From Pseudacidovorax sp. RU35E (GTDB lineage: Bacteria > Pseudomonadota > Gammaproteobacteria > Burkholderiales > Burkholderiaceae_C): a stretch of DNA of 64,000 bases. A model generated the notes under the pieces. That model ran no database searches, was not told where the DNA came from, and worked only from the letters and a program-made list of their open reading frames with translations. The stretch covers positions 1 through 64,000 of the forward strand of contig NZ_FTMY01000013.1 in assembly GCF_900156165.1 (NCBI RefSeq), read 5' to 3'. Made by a program: the position numbers and the translations under genes. Shown piece after piece: positions 34,103-42,190 of this stretch. The number at the start of each line of letters is the position of its first letter. The stretch's first letter is position 1.

Positions 34103-35997
34103 AGGATCGCCCGGGTCCCGCACTGCGGCCTCCAGCGCATCAGCTCGCCGCGGCCGGCGGCGTGCAGCACGGTCTCGACGAAATGGTTGACCTCGACATG
34201 CCGCGCCAGCCAGCGCGACATGACGGCGCCGAACAGGAACACGCTGCCGCCATGGAAGGCCGTGGGCTCCACCTCCAGCGCCACCTCCAGGCCGCGCCCG
34301 AAGGCGATCGGCCCGGGCAGCGGCAGGCGGCGCACCAGCGCGCGCGTGCGCACCGACAGCAGCCCGCGCACCTGCGCCTGGCGCGACTCGTCGGCATGCG
34401 AGGCGTAGAGCTGCAGCATCTCGCGCAGCGCCGCCGCGCCCTGCTGGGGCGAGCTGTCGGCCAGCGACAGGTAGTTGAGCGCCAGATGGTCGATCACCTT
34501 CCAGCCCAGGCCCTCCTGCACCACCGGCGAGACCGGCCGCGACGGCGCCCGCAGCATGCGCACGCGCTGCACGGGGAAGGCATCGACGCATTCGAAGTCG
34601 TTGTCGCGACCCTGAGGCAGCAGCAGCGGCAGGTCGCGGTTGGTGACCAGCGCCGACACCGCCAGCTGCCGCAGCTGCGTCGGGAAGGGCGCCTCCTGCG
34701 GATCGACGATCTGCAGGTACACCTCCGAGCCGATGTGGCTGCTGCGGTGGCCTTCGCTGCGCTGGCGCGCCGACAGCAGGCGCGGCTCGCGCGTGGTGGT
34801 GTAGTAGGCCGGGTGCACGTGGCGGCTGCCATGGAAGGCCGCATAGAAGGGCAGGAAGCGCTGCTCCTGCACGCCCTCGCCCTGCACCGTGCCGCTGTGG
34901 CCGATCACCTCGGTCACCGAATGCACCTCGAAGTCCTGCGGCCGGGTGCGGTCGGGCAGCAGGTGGAACTGGCTCACGCCCTCGCCCACCTGCACGCGGT
35001 CCAGCCGTTTGGGAAAGAGGTTGATGGCCGGCACGCAGTTCAGCCGCACGTTGTCGGGGCCGACCAGCTTCTCCAGCGCCGCATCGCCGCGCGAGAAGAG
35101 GATCACCACCTCCACCTCGCCGACCGGCATCGTGGCCAGCAGCGGCGCAAGGCTGGTGAGTCGCGCGAAGCGGAAGCGCTCGGGGCAGGCGAAGTACTCC
35201 TGCACCAGCCGGAAGCCCGAGAAGCCGGTGTTCGTCACCGGCAGCAGCGCCTCGTCGTCGGCGAAGCCGCTGTCCTGCACCGTGCTGCCGGGCAGCTCGC
35301 GCAGACCGGCCGTCGAGGCGCCGCCCGCGGCCGTGCCCAGCGGCCGCAGCCACACGGCCACCGGCCGGTTGAGCACGCATTCGTGCAACTGCCAGGCCAC
35401 GTCGTCCGCGCCGCCGAAGTGCAGCAGCAAATCGTCCATGGGAATCTGGGCGAAGTTCAGGCCGGCCGTGGCCTGCAGCGTGAAGCGCAGGCCGCCGCGG
35501 ATCTCGCGCGAGCGCGGATGCCGCGCCAGCGGCAGGTCGGGCGCATAGCTGAAGTACTGGGCCTGCGTGAGTGCCACTGGCCACACGCGCAGGTCCTGCC
35601 CCGTGCGGAACTCACAGTGCGTGTTCTGACCGCTGGCGACGCGCGCGCGCAGCCCGCTGCCACGCGGCAGCACCGGCCCCCGCACGAGGTTGGCGTCCTG
35701 CAGGTCCATGTCGAAGGCGCACACCGTCATGGCCGGCGTGGGCGCCAGGAAGTGCGGATGGACGATGTCCAGCAGGTGGCCGGTGAAGCGCGGGTAGTCG
35801 GCGTCGAGCTTGAGATTGACGCGCGCGGCCAGGAAGGCCGTGGCCTCGATCAGCCGCTCCACGTAGGGGTCGGCCACTTCCTGGCCTTCGAGGCCGAGGC
35901 GATGCGCGATCTTGGGGAAGGTGCGTGCGAACTCCGACGTGCTCTCGCGGAAGTAGCGCAGCTCCTGCTCGTACAGGTTCAGCAGCCGGGGGTCCAT
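34099..35997 (-). CDS. tssF: T6SS baseplate protein TssF
   Basis: A 632-residue TssF (ImpG/VasA family), normal length. It starts MDPRLLNLYEQELRYFRE and contains the typical SFLAARV-type LIEATAFLAARVNLKLDADY stretch early and MLRAPSRPVSP in the last third. It is the main wedge scaffold. It lies 9 bases after tssE. Confidence 0.95.
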   Translation of the reverse strand: MDPRLLNLYEQELRYFRESTSEFARTFPKIAHRLGLEGQEVADPYVERLIEATAFLAARVNLKLDADYPRFTGHLLDIVHPHFLAPTPAMTVCAFDMDLQDANLVRGPVLPRGSGLRARVASGQNTHCEFRTGQDLRVWPVALTQAQYFSYAPDLPLARHPRSREIRGGLRFTLQATAGLNFAQIPMDDLLLHFGGADDVAWQLHECVLNRPVAVWLRPLGTAAGGASTAGLRELPGSTVQDSGFADDEALLPVTNTGFSGFRLVQEYFACPERFRFARLTSLAPLLATMPVGEVEVVILFSRGDAALEKLVGPDNVRLNCVPAINLFPKRLDRVQVGEGVSQFHLLPDRTRPQDFEVHSVTEVIGHSGTVQGEGVQEQRFLPFYAAFHGSRHVHPAYYTTTREPRLLSARQRSEGHRSSHIGSEVYLQIVDPQEAPFPTQLRQLAVSALVTNRDLPLLLPQGRDNDFECVDAFPVQRVRMLRAPSRPVSPVVQEGLGWKVIDHLALNYLSLADSSPQQGAAALREMLQLYASHADESRQAQVRGLLSVRTRALVRRLPLPGPIAFGRGLEVALEVEPTAFHGGSVFLFGAVMSRWLARHVEVNHFVETVLHAAGRGELMRWRPQCGTRAIL

Positions 35998-36006
35998 GGT
36001 GTGCCC

Positions 36007-36531
36007 TCAGCGCAGTGGCGTGGCCTGCTCGATGTCGACGCGCCCTTCTTCGAGGTCGATGCGGCTTCGCATCAGGAACTCCAGCGGCACCGGCTGCGCC
36101 CACAGCATGCCGCGGATCTGCAGACCGACGCGGTTGTGGGAGTCCAGGGCGGAGCCTTCCATGACGAGTTCAACTTCCAGGGTGCGGGGCAGGATGCGGG
36201 GCTCGAACTGCAGGATCGCGTTCTTGAGCGCCTGTTCCATGCTGACACGCTGGATCGACGAGGTGAACTGGCCGGACAGCATAGGCAATCCGTAGTTCAG
36301 CACCGAGCGGGCGGCATGCGGATGGCGCCGCTCGTCGAGGCCCCGCAGCTCGCCCGTGGCGTTGAAGAGCCACACCAGGTCACGCAGCACCGCGGCACGC
36401 AGCGCCTGCCGCGTGAGCGTGCGCTGGTCGTCGCCCTCGCGCTCGCGGCCGGGCTCCAGGTCCACCAGCCGGTCGAGCAGCGAGGGCTGCAGGCGCTCCT
36501 GCGCGCTCGCGATGTCGCGCGGCTCAGCCAC
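36007..36531 (-). CDS. tssE: T6SS baseplate protein TssE (gp25-like)
   Basis: A 174-residue gp25-like protein with SLLDRLVDLEPG near the start, DLVWLFNA in the middle and the gp25 core ALKNAILQFEPRILPRTLEVEL. It initiates sheath assembly at the baseplate. The start is GTG at 36531, overlapping tagJ by 8 bases; no strong ribosome site is seen, so coupling to tagJ is likely. Confidence 0.92.
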   Translation of the reverse strand: MAEPRDIASAQERLQPSLLDRLVDLEPGREREGDDQRTLTRQALRAAVLRDLVWLFNATGELRGLDERRHPHAARSVLNYGLPMLSGQFTSSIQRVSMEQALKNAILQFEPRILPRTLEVELVMEGSALDSHNRVGLQIRGMLWAQPVPLEFLMRSRIDLEEGRVDIEQATPLR

Positions 36532-37390
36532 CGGCGGCGCTGTCCTGGGCGAGGTCCACGGCGTCGTCCTGCCCGCTCTCGGCCGCGCCGTCGTCCAGCG
36601 CCACGTCGAACACGATCTCGCGCACGTCCATCAGCGCATGCTCGCCCGCGTCGCTGCTGAAGCTGCGCTGGCCGAGGCCCGTCCACACCTCGGGCGCGCG
36701 TTCCTGCCATTCGGTCTTGCGCGCCAGCTGCAGCGCGCCATCGCCGCTGGCCTGGCTGCCGTCGTAGCGCGTGGGGATCAGCGCCAGCTGTTCGCCGCCG
36801 TTGGCGAAGGTGAGGTGCGCGGGCATCCACACCGCGTCGCGCAGGTCCTCGGGCGCCTCGATCTTCACGGCCGCCAGGCGCGAGAAGGGCACCCAGTAGT
36901 AGCGCCCGTTGACGAAGGCCTCCAGCACCGGGCCCAGCCGCATGTCGCCATCGGCCAGCCATTCGAAGCGCTGGCCGTCGAGCGTGCCCGAAGTGGCGGG
37001 GGCCGCATCGAAGGCGCGCTCGCGCAGCTGCTCGCCGGCCGCGGCGTCGCCTGCGCCGATGCGCAGCAGCGACTCCACCAGCAGCGCCAGCCATTCGTCG
37101 GGCTGGCCGAAGATCATGGGCGTGCGCTTGCCGGCGAACACATCGGCACGCAGGCCTTCGCAGCGGATGGCCTCGCCATACATCTGCTTCATGGGGATGG
37201 CGGCGGCGTCCATCTCGGCGGCGACGCTGAGCTGGTTCAGTGCCCGCTCCCACTGGCCCAGCACGCACAGCAGCTGGGCCAGGAAGACGCGCAGCTTCAT
37301 GTCGGCCGGCTTGGCACGGACCTGCGCAGTGAGGGCGGCCAGGGCGCCGGCCGGGTCGTTCGCGGCCAGCAGTTCTTCGGGGGTGCTCAT
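36524..37390 (-). CDS. tagJ: T6SS accessory protein TagJ (ImpE family)
   Basis: A 288-residue ImpE/TagJ protein. An N-terminal helical repeat region (about 5-110; DPAGALAALTAQVRAKPADM) precedes a C-terminal SciE-type domain with NGRYYWVPFSRLAAVKIEAP. TagJ binds TssB and modulates ClpV-mediated sheath recycling in systems that have it. An in-frame extension upstream of 37390 runs through the intergenic repeat and is not conserved-looking. GGAG lies just before the chosen ATG. Confidence 0.9.
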   Translation of the reverse strand: MSTPEELLAANDPAGALAALTAQVRAKPADMKLRVFLAQLLCVLGQWERALNQLSVAAEMDAAAIPMKQMYGEAIRCEGLRADVFAGKRTPMIFGQPDEWLALLVESLLRIGAGDAAAGEQLRERAFDAAPATSGTLDGQRFEWLADGDMRLGPVLEAFVNGRYYWVPFSRLAAVKIEAPEDLRDAVWMPAHLTFANGGEQLALIPTRYDGSQASGDGALQLARKTEWQERAPEVWTGLGQRSFSSDAGEHALMDVREIVFDVALDDGAAESGQDDAVDLAQDSAAGG

Positions 37391-37439
37391 GGGGGCTCCT
37401 TGGTGGACGGAAAGAGGTCGGGGATCGGCGCGGGCCATG

Positions 37440-37630
37440 TCAGTTGTCCATGGCGCTGACGCGCCACCTGCACGACATGAAACCGGCGCCATCCTCCTGA
37501 TCGAAGGGCCGCGGAGCAGGCCATGCCAATGCACCCGCGGAACGGGCTTTGCCCGGCCGCCGGGTGCGCCCCTTGAGGGGGATGGGACTTCCACACGCAG
37601 TGAGGAAGTCCAAACGGGGTGGTTTCATTT
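37440..37630. repeat. Intergenic structured repeat, copy A
   Basis: A roughly 190-bp element fills the gap between tagJ and the hcp-like gene. Shared blocks with copy B are a 15-mer (37475-37489), a 16-mer (37507-37522) and a 37-base hairpin (37531-37567: 15 paired bases, TTT loop). Outer arms ATGAAACC (37477-37484) and GGTTTCAT (37621-37628) are inverted repeats. A second CCCC-TTGA-GGGG hairpin follows the main one. No ORF is plausible in it. Confidence 0.75.
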
Positions 37631-38184
37631 CAGCCCAGCTCGGCGCCACGCACGGCGCCACGCCGGCCGTCCTTGAGCTGTGGCGCCGAGGCGATGACCA
37701 TGCGGCGGTAGGCGAAGGCCAGGATCTCGCAGGGCACGCCCACGCTGCCGCCGGTCACCAGCGCGTAGTTGGACAGGCGCGCTTCCTCGAGCGCGATCTC
37801 CAGCGTCGACTCCTGGCCGGGCGACGAGTCGCCCGAGGCCTTGAAGCAGGACAGCAGCACGCTCACGTCGCTGGCCTGCGACTTGATCAGGTTGGCGATG
37901 GAGGCCGTGGCCGCGTCGCAGCGGCGCACGATCAGCATCGCGTTGAGCGTGAGCTTGGACTTGGTGCCGCCCGGCGCCGCATCGGCACGGACGGCCGCGA
38001 AGTAGCCCAGCACCGCCATGCGCTTCTTGCCGTCGGAGAAGGCCCGGGGGGATTCGCCTTCGATCTGGTTGCCCTTGCTCTCGATGCTCATCACCACGTC
38101 GATGTTGTCGGCACGGTTGAGCGAGAGTTCGAGCATGCGCAGCGCCTCGTCGGCATCGATCTGCTGGTCCTGGTTGAATGACAT
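37630..38184 (-). CDS. Divergent Hcp-like tube protein
   Basis: A 184-residue protein weakly resembling Hcp. After a 40-residue N-terminal extension, the spacing of LNAMLIVRRCDAATASIANL, VSVLLSCFKA, STLEIALEEARLSNYALVTGG and EILAFAYRRMVI mirrors the Hcp barrel (short-loop strand, helix, two strands, Gly-Gly turn, final strand). The true hcp at 15734-16225 is far closer to the family. It is transcribed with the minus-strand T6SS genes. The assignment is fold-level inference; it could be a variant tube ring, a cargo-specific Hcp or a regulator. Confidence 0.55.
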   Translation of the reverse strand: MSFNQDQQIDADEALRMLELSLNRADNIDVVMSIESKGNQIEGESPRAFSDGKKRMAVLGYFAAVRADAAPGGTKSKLTLNAMLIVRRCDAATASIANLIKSQASDVSVLLSCFKASGDSSPGQESTLEIALEEARLSNYALVTGGSVGVPCEILAFAYRRMVIASAPQLKDGRRGAVRGAELG

Positions 38185-38219
38185 GGTGGTCCTCGTCTTG
38201 GGGATGGGGAGATGGGCGT

Positions 38220-40187
38220 TCAGGGCGCGCCGGCGGGGCCCCAGCGCACGGCCAGCGCCAGCACCTGGCGCTCGCGGTCGGGCCGGGCCTGGCCGCGCAC
38301 CCGCAGGTCCGCCAGGGGCGCGGCCCCCGACAGGCCGAACAGCCGCGGTGCGCTCTGCGGCAGCGCCGGGCTGGCCACCACCAGCAGCCGCCCGGCGGTG
38401 CCCTCGGGCAGGTCGAAGCGCTTCATGGCGGGCGACTGCGGCTGGCCGCGCTCGAAGCGGTTGGCCTCGCCGGCCTCGCCGGGGTAGACGGACCACAGCC
38501 CGCCGCGCAGGTCCATGGCCAGCACGGCCAGGTCCAGCGAATGGCCGCTGGCATTGCGCACCAGCAGGCGCAGGCGCTGGCCAGGCAGGGGCGCGGCCAC
38601 GCTGTCCGCGGGCAGCGCCCGGCTGGCGACCAGGCGCTCGCCCTCCCATGTCTCCACGGCCAGTTCCAGCCCGTCCACGCGGCGGCCCTCGGCCAGCTGC
38701 TGCAGCCGCTCGAACCACTTGAGCTGGGCCATCAGTTCCAGCTGCCGCCGCACGGCGGCGTCGCTGGTCAGCGGGGGCGGCGCAGGCACGGCGCCGCTCC
38801 ATCGGGCCGCATCGGCCGACAGCGCCGACAGCCGTTGCCCCGCGCGGCCGGCCGGGGCCCACAGCAGGTCGGCCTCGCCATCGACCGGCTCGACGGCGGC
38901 GGGGTAGTCCAGGCTGATGCCGGCGGGCAGGGCCCGGTCGGTGCGCACGCGCAGCACCAGCGAGGGCGGCGGCTCCACCGGCGCCACGCTCCAGAGGGCG
39001 CCACCGGCGGCGTCCTGCAATGCCGCGGGCAGGGCCAGGCGCGACTGCGACAGCGTGGCCTCCTGCAGCCGCGCGGTGGCGCTACGGGCGCTGCCGTCGG
39101 GCAGCACGGCGCTCACCGTCACCGGCTGCTGCGCCTCCAGGCCGTCGAGCTGGCCCGCGTCCAGCGACAGGCTGGCACCGGCGCGCTGCGCCGGCCAGGC
39201 CGGCTGCGTGCTGCGCGGGCGGGTGCTGTTGTCGAAGAGGGGCAGGTCCAGGCTGCCCTCGGCCACCGGCGAGGGCAGCTCGCGCTGCGGAAAGCGCTGC
39301 TCCAGCTCGTCGATGACCGGCGGGTAGGCCGCCAGCGCATCGTTGAAGAGCGCGCGCCAGGTGGCGGGACGGCGCTGCAGACCCTGGGCCAGGGCCCAGG
39401 TGAGCAGTCCGTGCGGACGGGCCTGCCGATCGCCGCGCGGCAGGCGCAGCTCGGGCGTGACCTGGTGGCTCTCCGAAGCGAAGAAGGCCACGTATCGGGC
39501 ACGCGGCACGGCGGCGGTAGCCGGCGCGGCGGGCAGAGGGGGGACCGCGGCGCCATCGCCACCGGTCAGCTGTTCGGGTCGCACGCCGCGCCAGCGCACC
39601 TCGTCGTCCGGCGGGCCGGGGTCGGGGGCGTCGATGGCACGGGTGCTGCGGGTCATGGAGGCGGCCGAACAGGTGTCGAACACCGCCCACACGAAGACGC
39701 CACGCGAGAGGAAGGCCTGGATCCAGCCGTCCACGTCGACGTCGCGCACGCCGCCGCTCAGAGCGCGGCCCCCGCCGATGGTTCCCCGCACGTCGCGCGC
39801 GAGGAAGTTCTCGGCCAGGCCGTCGGGCTCCTGGTAGCGCTTGGCCGTGTCGCGCAGCCGCGTGCCATGGCCCGAGAAGTACAGCAGCACGAAGTCGCCC
39901 TGGCCCGAGCGGGCCAGCAGCTGCTGCAGCGCCTGGCCGATGGCCCGGCTGTCGGGCGGCTGCGCGCCGGGCACGCCGTCGGCCAGCGTGGCGATGTCGG
40001 CCGGCGCGAAGCCCTGCTGCTGCAGCACCTCGCGCATCAGCAGCACGTCGTTGCGCGGCGCCTGCAGCCACAGGTTCTGCGGCTGGAAGGGCAGCTCCGA
40101 GACGCCCACCAGCAGCGCGCGCTGCACGGCGGCGGCCGGCAGGGCGGCCAGCGCGAACAGAAGCAGCAGCAGGAGGCGGCGGGGCAT
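38220..40187 (-). CDS. Exported caspase-family (metacaspase-like) protease
   Basis: A 655-residue protein with a clear Sec signal peptide (1-20, RRLLLLLLFALAALPAAA). A caspase-fold C14 domain follows (about 21-270): catalytic His107 in YFSGHGT and Cys173 in VFDTCSA. After a linker, a beta-rich C-terminal half (about 330-655) includes LRLLVRNASGHSLDLAVLAMD, resembling DUF4384-type extracytoplasmic modules. It is expected in the periplasm. It lies between the hcp-like gene and the sigma/anti-sigma-like pair. Confidence 0.85.
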   Translation of the reverse strand: MPRRLLLLLLFALAALPAAAVQRALLVGVSELPFQPQNLWLQAPRNDVLLMREVLQQQGFAPADIATLADGVPGAQPPDSRAIGQALQQLLARSGQGDFVLLYFSGHGTRLRDTAKRYQEPDGLAENFLARDVRGTIGGGRALSGGVRDVDVDGWIQAFLSRGVFVWAVFDTCSAASMTRSTRAIDAPDPGPPDDEVRWRGVRPEQLTGGDGAAVPPLPAAPATAAVPRARYVAFFASESHQVTPELRLPRGDRQARPHGLLTWALAQGLQRRPATWRALFNDALAAYPPVIDELEQRFPQRELPSPVAEGSLDLPLFDNSTRPRSTQPAWPAQRAGASLSLDAGQLDGLEAQQPVTVSAVLPDGSARSATARLQEATLSQSRLALPAALQDAAGGALWSVAPVEPPPSLVLRVRTDRALPAGISLDYPAAVEPVDGEADLLWAPAGRAGQRLSALSADAARWSGAVPAPPPLTSDAAVRRQLELMAQLKWFERLQQLAEGRRVDGLELAVETWEGERLVASRALPADSVAAPLPGQRLRLLVRNASGHSLDLAVLAMDLRGGLWSVYPGEAGEANRFERGQPQSPAMKRFDLPEGTAGRLLVVASPALPQSAPRLFGLSGAAPLADLRVRGQARPDRERQVLALAVRWGPAGAP

Positions 40188-40205
40188 GGCGGGACTCGGT
40201 CGGGT

Positions 40206-41384
40206 TCAGGGCGTCTCGACCGACTGCACCAGCGGCGAGGAACGCAGCACGGCCAGCCCATCGCGCGGCTGCAGCAGCCGCAGCGACCAGCGGCCCTGCC
40301 CATCCGGTCCGGCGACGGCCTGGGCCCCGGCCGTCTGCAGCAGGCGCGTGGCCTCGGCGATGTCGGTGCCGGCCTTCCAGCGCACCAGCGCGTCGGCCTG
40401 CGGTGCGGCGGGCGTGGTGGGCGGCGCATCGCGCAGGCGCATGGCGTCGTCCTCGGCAGGGCCATGCAGCCCGGGCAGCAGGCCGGCGTTCTGCACCACG
40501 AGCACCAGCGCCAGCACGGCCAGGGCCGGCCCCCAGGTACCGCGGAAGCCGCCGCCGCCCCCGCCCAGCCGGCGCAGGAAACGTCCGAGCGGGCCGGCGT
40601 CGTCCTCGCGCCCGTTGCTGCGCATGCGGCCGGGCCCGGACGGCGCCGCGGACCGTGCCTGCGGGCGCCCGGCCAACGCAGCCGGCGCGGCCGACTGCGC
40701 GAGCCGCCGCGCGGCCTGCTGGTAGAGCCCCTGGTAGTCGGCGCGCGGATCGCCCTCGGCCGCCAGCGGCGTGCCGGTGAGCACCGTGAAGCAGCCGGCC
40801 ACGCCGCGCAGGGCGATCTGCCCGGGCGCGGGCGGCGTCGCCTGCACCGTGCCGGCCGGCGCGCCCACGCGCTGCGCGGCCCACTCGTCGGCCACGGCGC
40901 GGATGGCCGCCAGCCGGGTGGCCGACAGCTCGCCCAGCACACGCGCGCACAGCGGCGGCGCAGGCACCAGCGTGACCGGGTTCCAGGCCTGCACCACGCC
41001 GAACAGCGGCTCGAATGGCTCGTCCTGCGGCTCCAGCAGCACGTCCCAGGCGCCGGCCCAGTCGGTCTCGCCCGCGGCCAGCCAGCCCTGCCAGCGGCCG
41101 TCGGGCAGCAGGCGGTCGAGCAGCACGCCCAGCATGCGGCCCTCGCACAGCACCGACAGCAGCCGCCCGGGCGCCCAGCGCGCGCCGAAGCCGCGCGCGG
41201 CCAGGGCCTCGCGGCGGCGGGCCAGCTCGGTCAGCGGCAGCAGCAGGTCGGCCGGGCCGCAGGCGTCGGCGGCAGCGCCGGCCTCGCCCTCGCGCGCCGG
41301 GCCCGCGGCGGGGCGGCGCGCCGGCGGGCCTTCGAGCGTGCTGCGGATGTGGGCCAGCGGGGGCCAGAGGTCGAGGGGGCGCAT
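40206..41384 (-). CDS. Single-pass membrane protein, possible anti-sigma factor
   Basis: A 392-residue protein with a cytoplasmic N-terminal region (1-285), one transmembrane segment (about 288-306, ALAVLALVLVVQNAGLL) and a roughly 85-residue periplasmic tail. The tail (KAGTDIAEATRLLQTAGAQA, then LRLLQPRDGLAVLRSSP) resembles the alpha/beta tail at the C-terminus of many membrane anti-sigma factors. It starts 26 bases after the sigma-like gene. The N-terminal part is not recognised. The sigma-regulator reading is inference from topology and neighbour. Confidence 0.45.
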   Translation of the reverse strand: MRPLDLWPPLAHIRSTLEGPPARRPAAGPAREGEAGAAADACGPADLLLPLTELARRREALAARGFGARWAPGRLLSVLCEGRMLGVLLDRLLPDGRWQGWLAAGETDWAGAWDVLLEPQDEPFEPLFGVVQAWNPVTLVPAPPLCARVLGELSATRLAAIRAVADEWAAQRVGAPAGTVQATPPAPGQIALRGVAGCFTVLTGTPLAAEGDPRADYQGLYQQAARRLAQSAAPAALAGRPQARSAAPSGPGRMRSNGREDDAGPLGRFLRRLGGGGGGFRGTWGPALAVLALVLVVQNAGLLPGLHGPAEDDAMRLRDAPPTTPAAPQADALVRWKAGTDIAEATRLLQTAGAQAVAGPDGQGRWSLRLLQPRDGLAVLRSSPLVQSVETP

Positions 41385-41410
41385 GGCATCCGTCCTGATG
41401 GTCTATGTCG

Positions 41411-42187
41411 TCAGGAGGAGGACGCCTCAGCACCCAGGATTTCGAAAACCGCGCCGATCGCGTCCATGTTGTCGGGCGCGATGGCGATGCCGAGCGTCTG
41501 CGCGATCCAGCCGCCCAGCAGCGTGCGGCCGTAGTCCTCGGGCAGCGATTCGCGCCGGTGCACCAGGCCCAGCCGGCCGGCACGGTAGTGGTAGGAGGCG
41601 ATGGCATGGCGCGCGGCCACGCCCGACAGCGGCGCCTCGCGGCCGAAGCCTTCGCACAGCAGCAGGCGCTCGGGCTCGCCCAGGCCGGCGATGAAGCGGC
41701 GCGCGGCCTCGGCCACGCCGGCCATGCTCAGGCCATGTTCGGCCAGGCAACCGGCGGTGTCGCCTGCGGCGCCGCGGTGGCCGCGCAGGTGGGCGTCGAG
41801 CTGCTCGTCGCTCACCTCCTCGCCCAGCGAGAGCTTGCGGCGGAAGCTGGTGGCCCGGGTGCAGTCGATCAAGTAGCGGCGGAAGTACGCGCACAGGGCA
41901 AAGGCCGTCGAAGGGGCGCTGTGCGCGGCGCGGTCGGTAGCGCCGCTGCTTTCCTCGTCGCCCTCTTCCGGGTCGGCATCGAGCCGCAGCACCTTGAGGT
42001 AGATGAACTGCGCCACCAGCTCCTGGCGGCCCTCGCCCAGCGCCTTGAGCTCGGGCGGATGGCAGTCGCCCAGCGCGGTGCCGACGATGCCGTACATGCG
42101 CCCCATCTCGTGCGGCGCCAGCGTCTGCCGGCGGCGCCACAGGCGCACCAGCTCCGCGCTGTCCTCGGACGAGAGGGTGTTCTGCAT
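41411..42187 (-). CDS. Sigma-70-like regulatory protein
   Basis: A 258-residue protein without membrane segments. The stretch AEAARRFIAGLGEPERLLL (about 160-180) and the following helix pair ending ARHAIASYHYRAGRLGLVHR look like sigma region 4 (dimer of helices plus helix-turn-helix). The N-terminal half contains LVAQFIYLKVLRL and YLIDCTRATSFRRKL, which could be a region-2 remnant. It sits directly before the anti-sigma-like gene and 3 bases after mltA. The call is tentative. Confidence 0.4.
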   Translation of the reverse strand: MQNTLSSEDSAELVRLWRRRQTLAPHEMGRMYGIVGTALGDCHPPELKALGEGRQELVAQFIYLKVLRLDADPEEGDEESSGATDRAAHSAPSTAFALCAYFRRYLIDCTRATSFRRKLSLGEEVSDEQLDAHLRGHRGAAGDTAGCLAEHGLSMAGVAEAARRFIAGLGEPERLLLCEGFGREAPLSGVAARHAIASYHYRAGRLGLVHRRESLPEDYGRTLLGGWIAQTLGIAIAPDNMDAIGAVFEILGAEASSS

Positions 42188-42190
42188 GAC

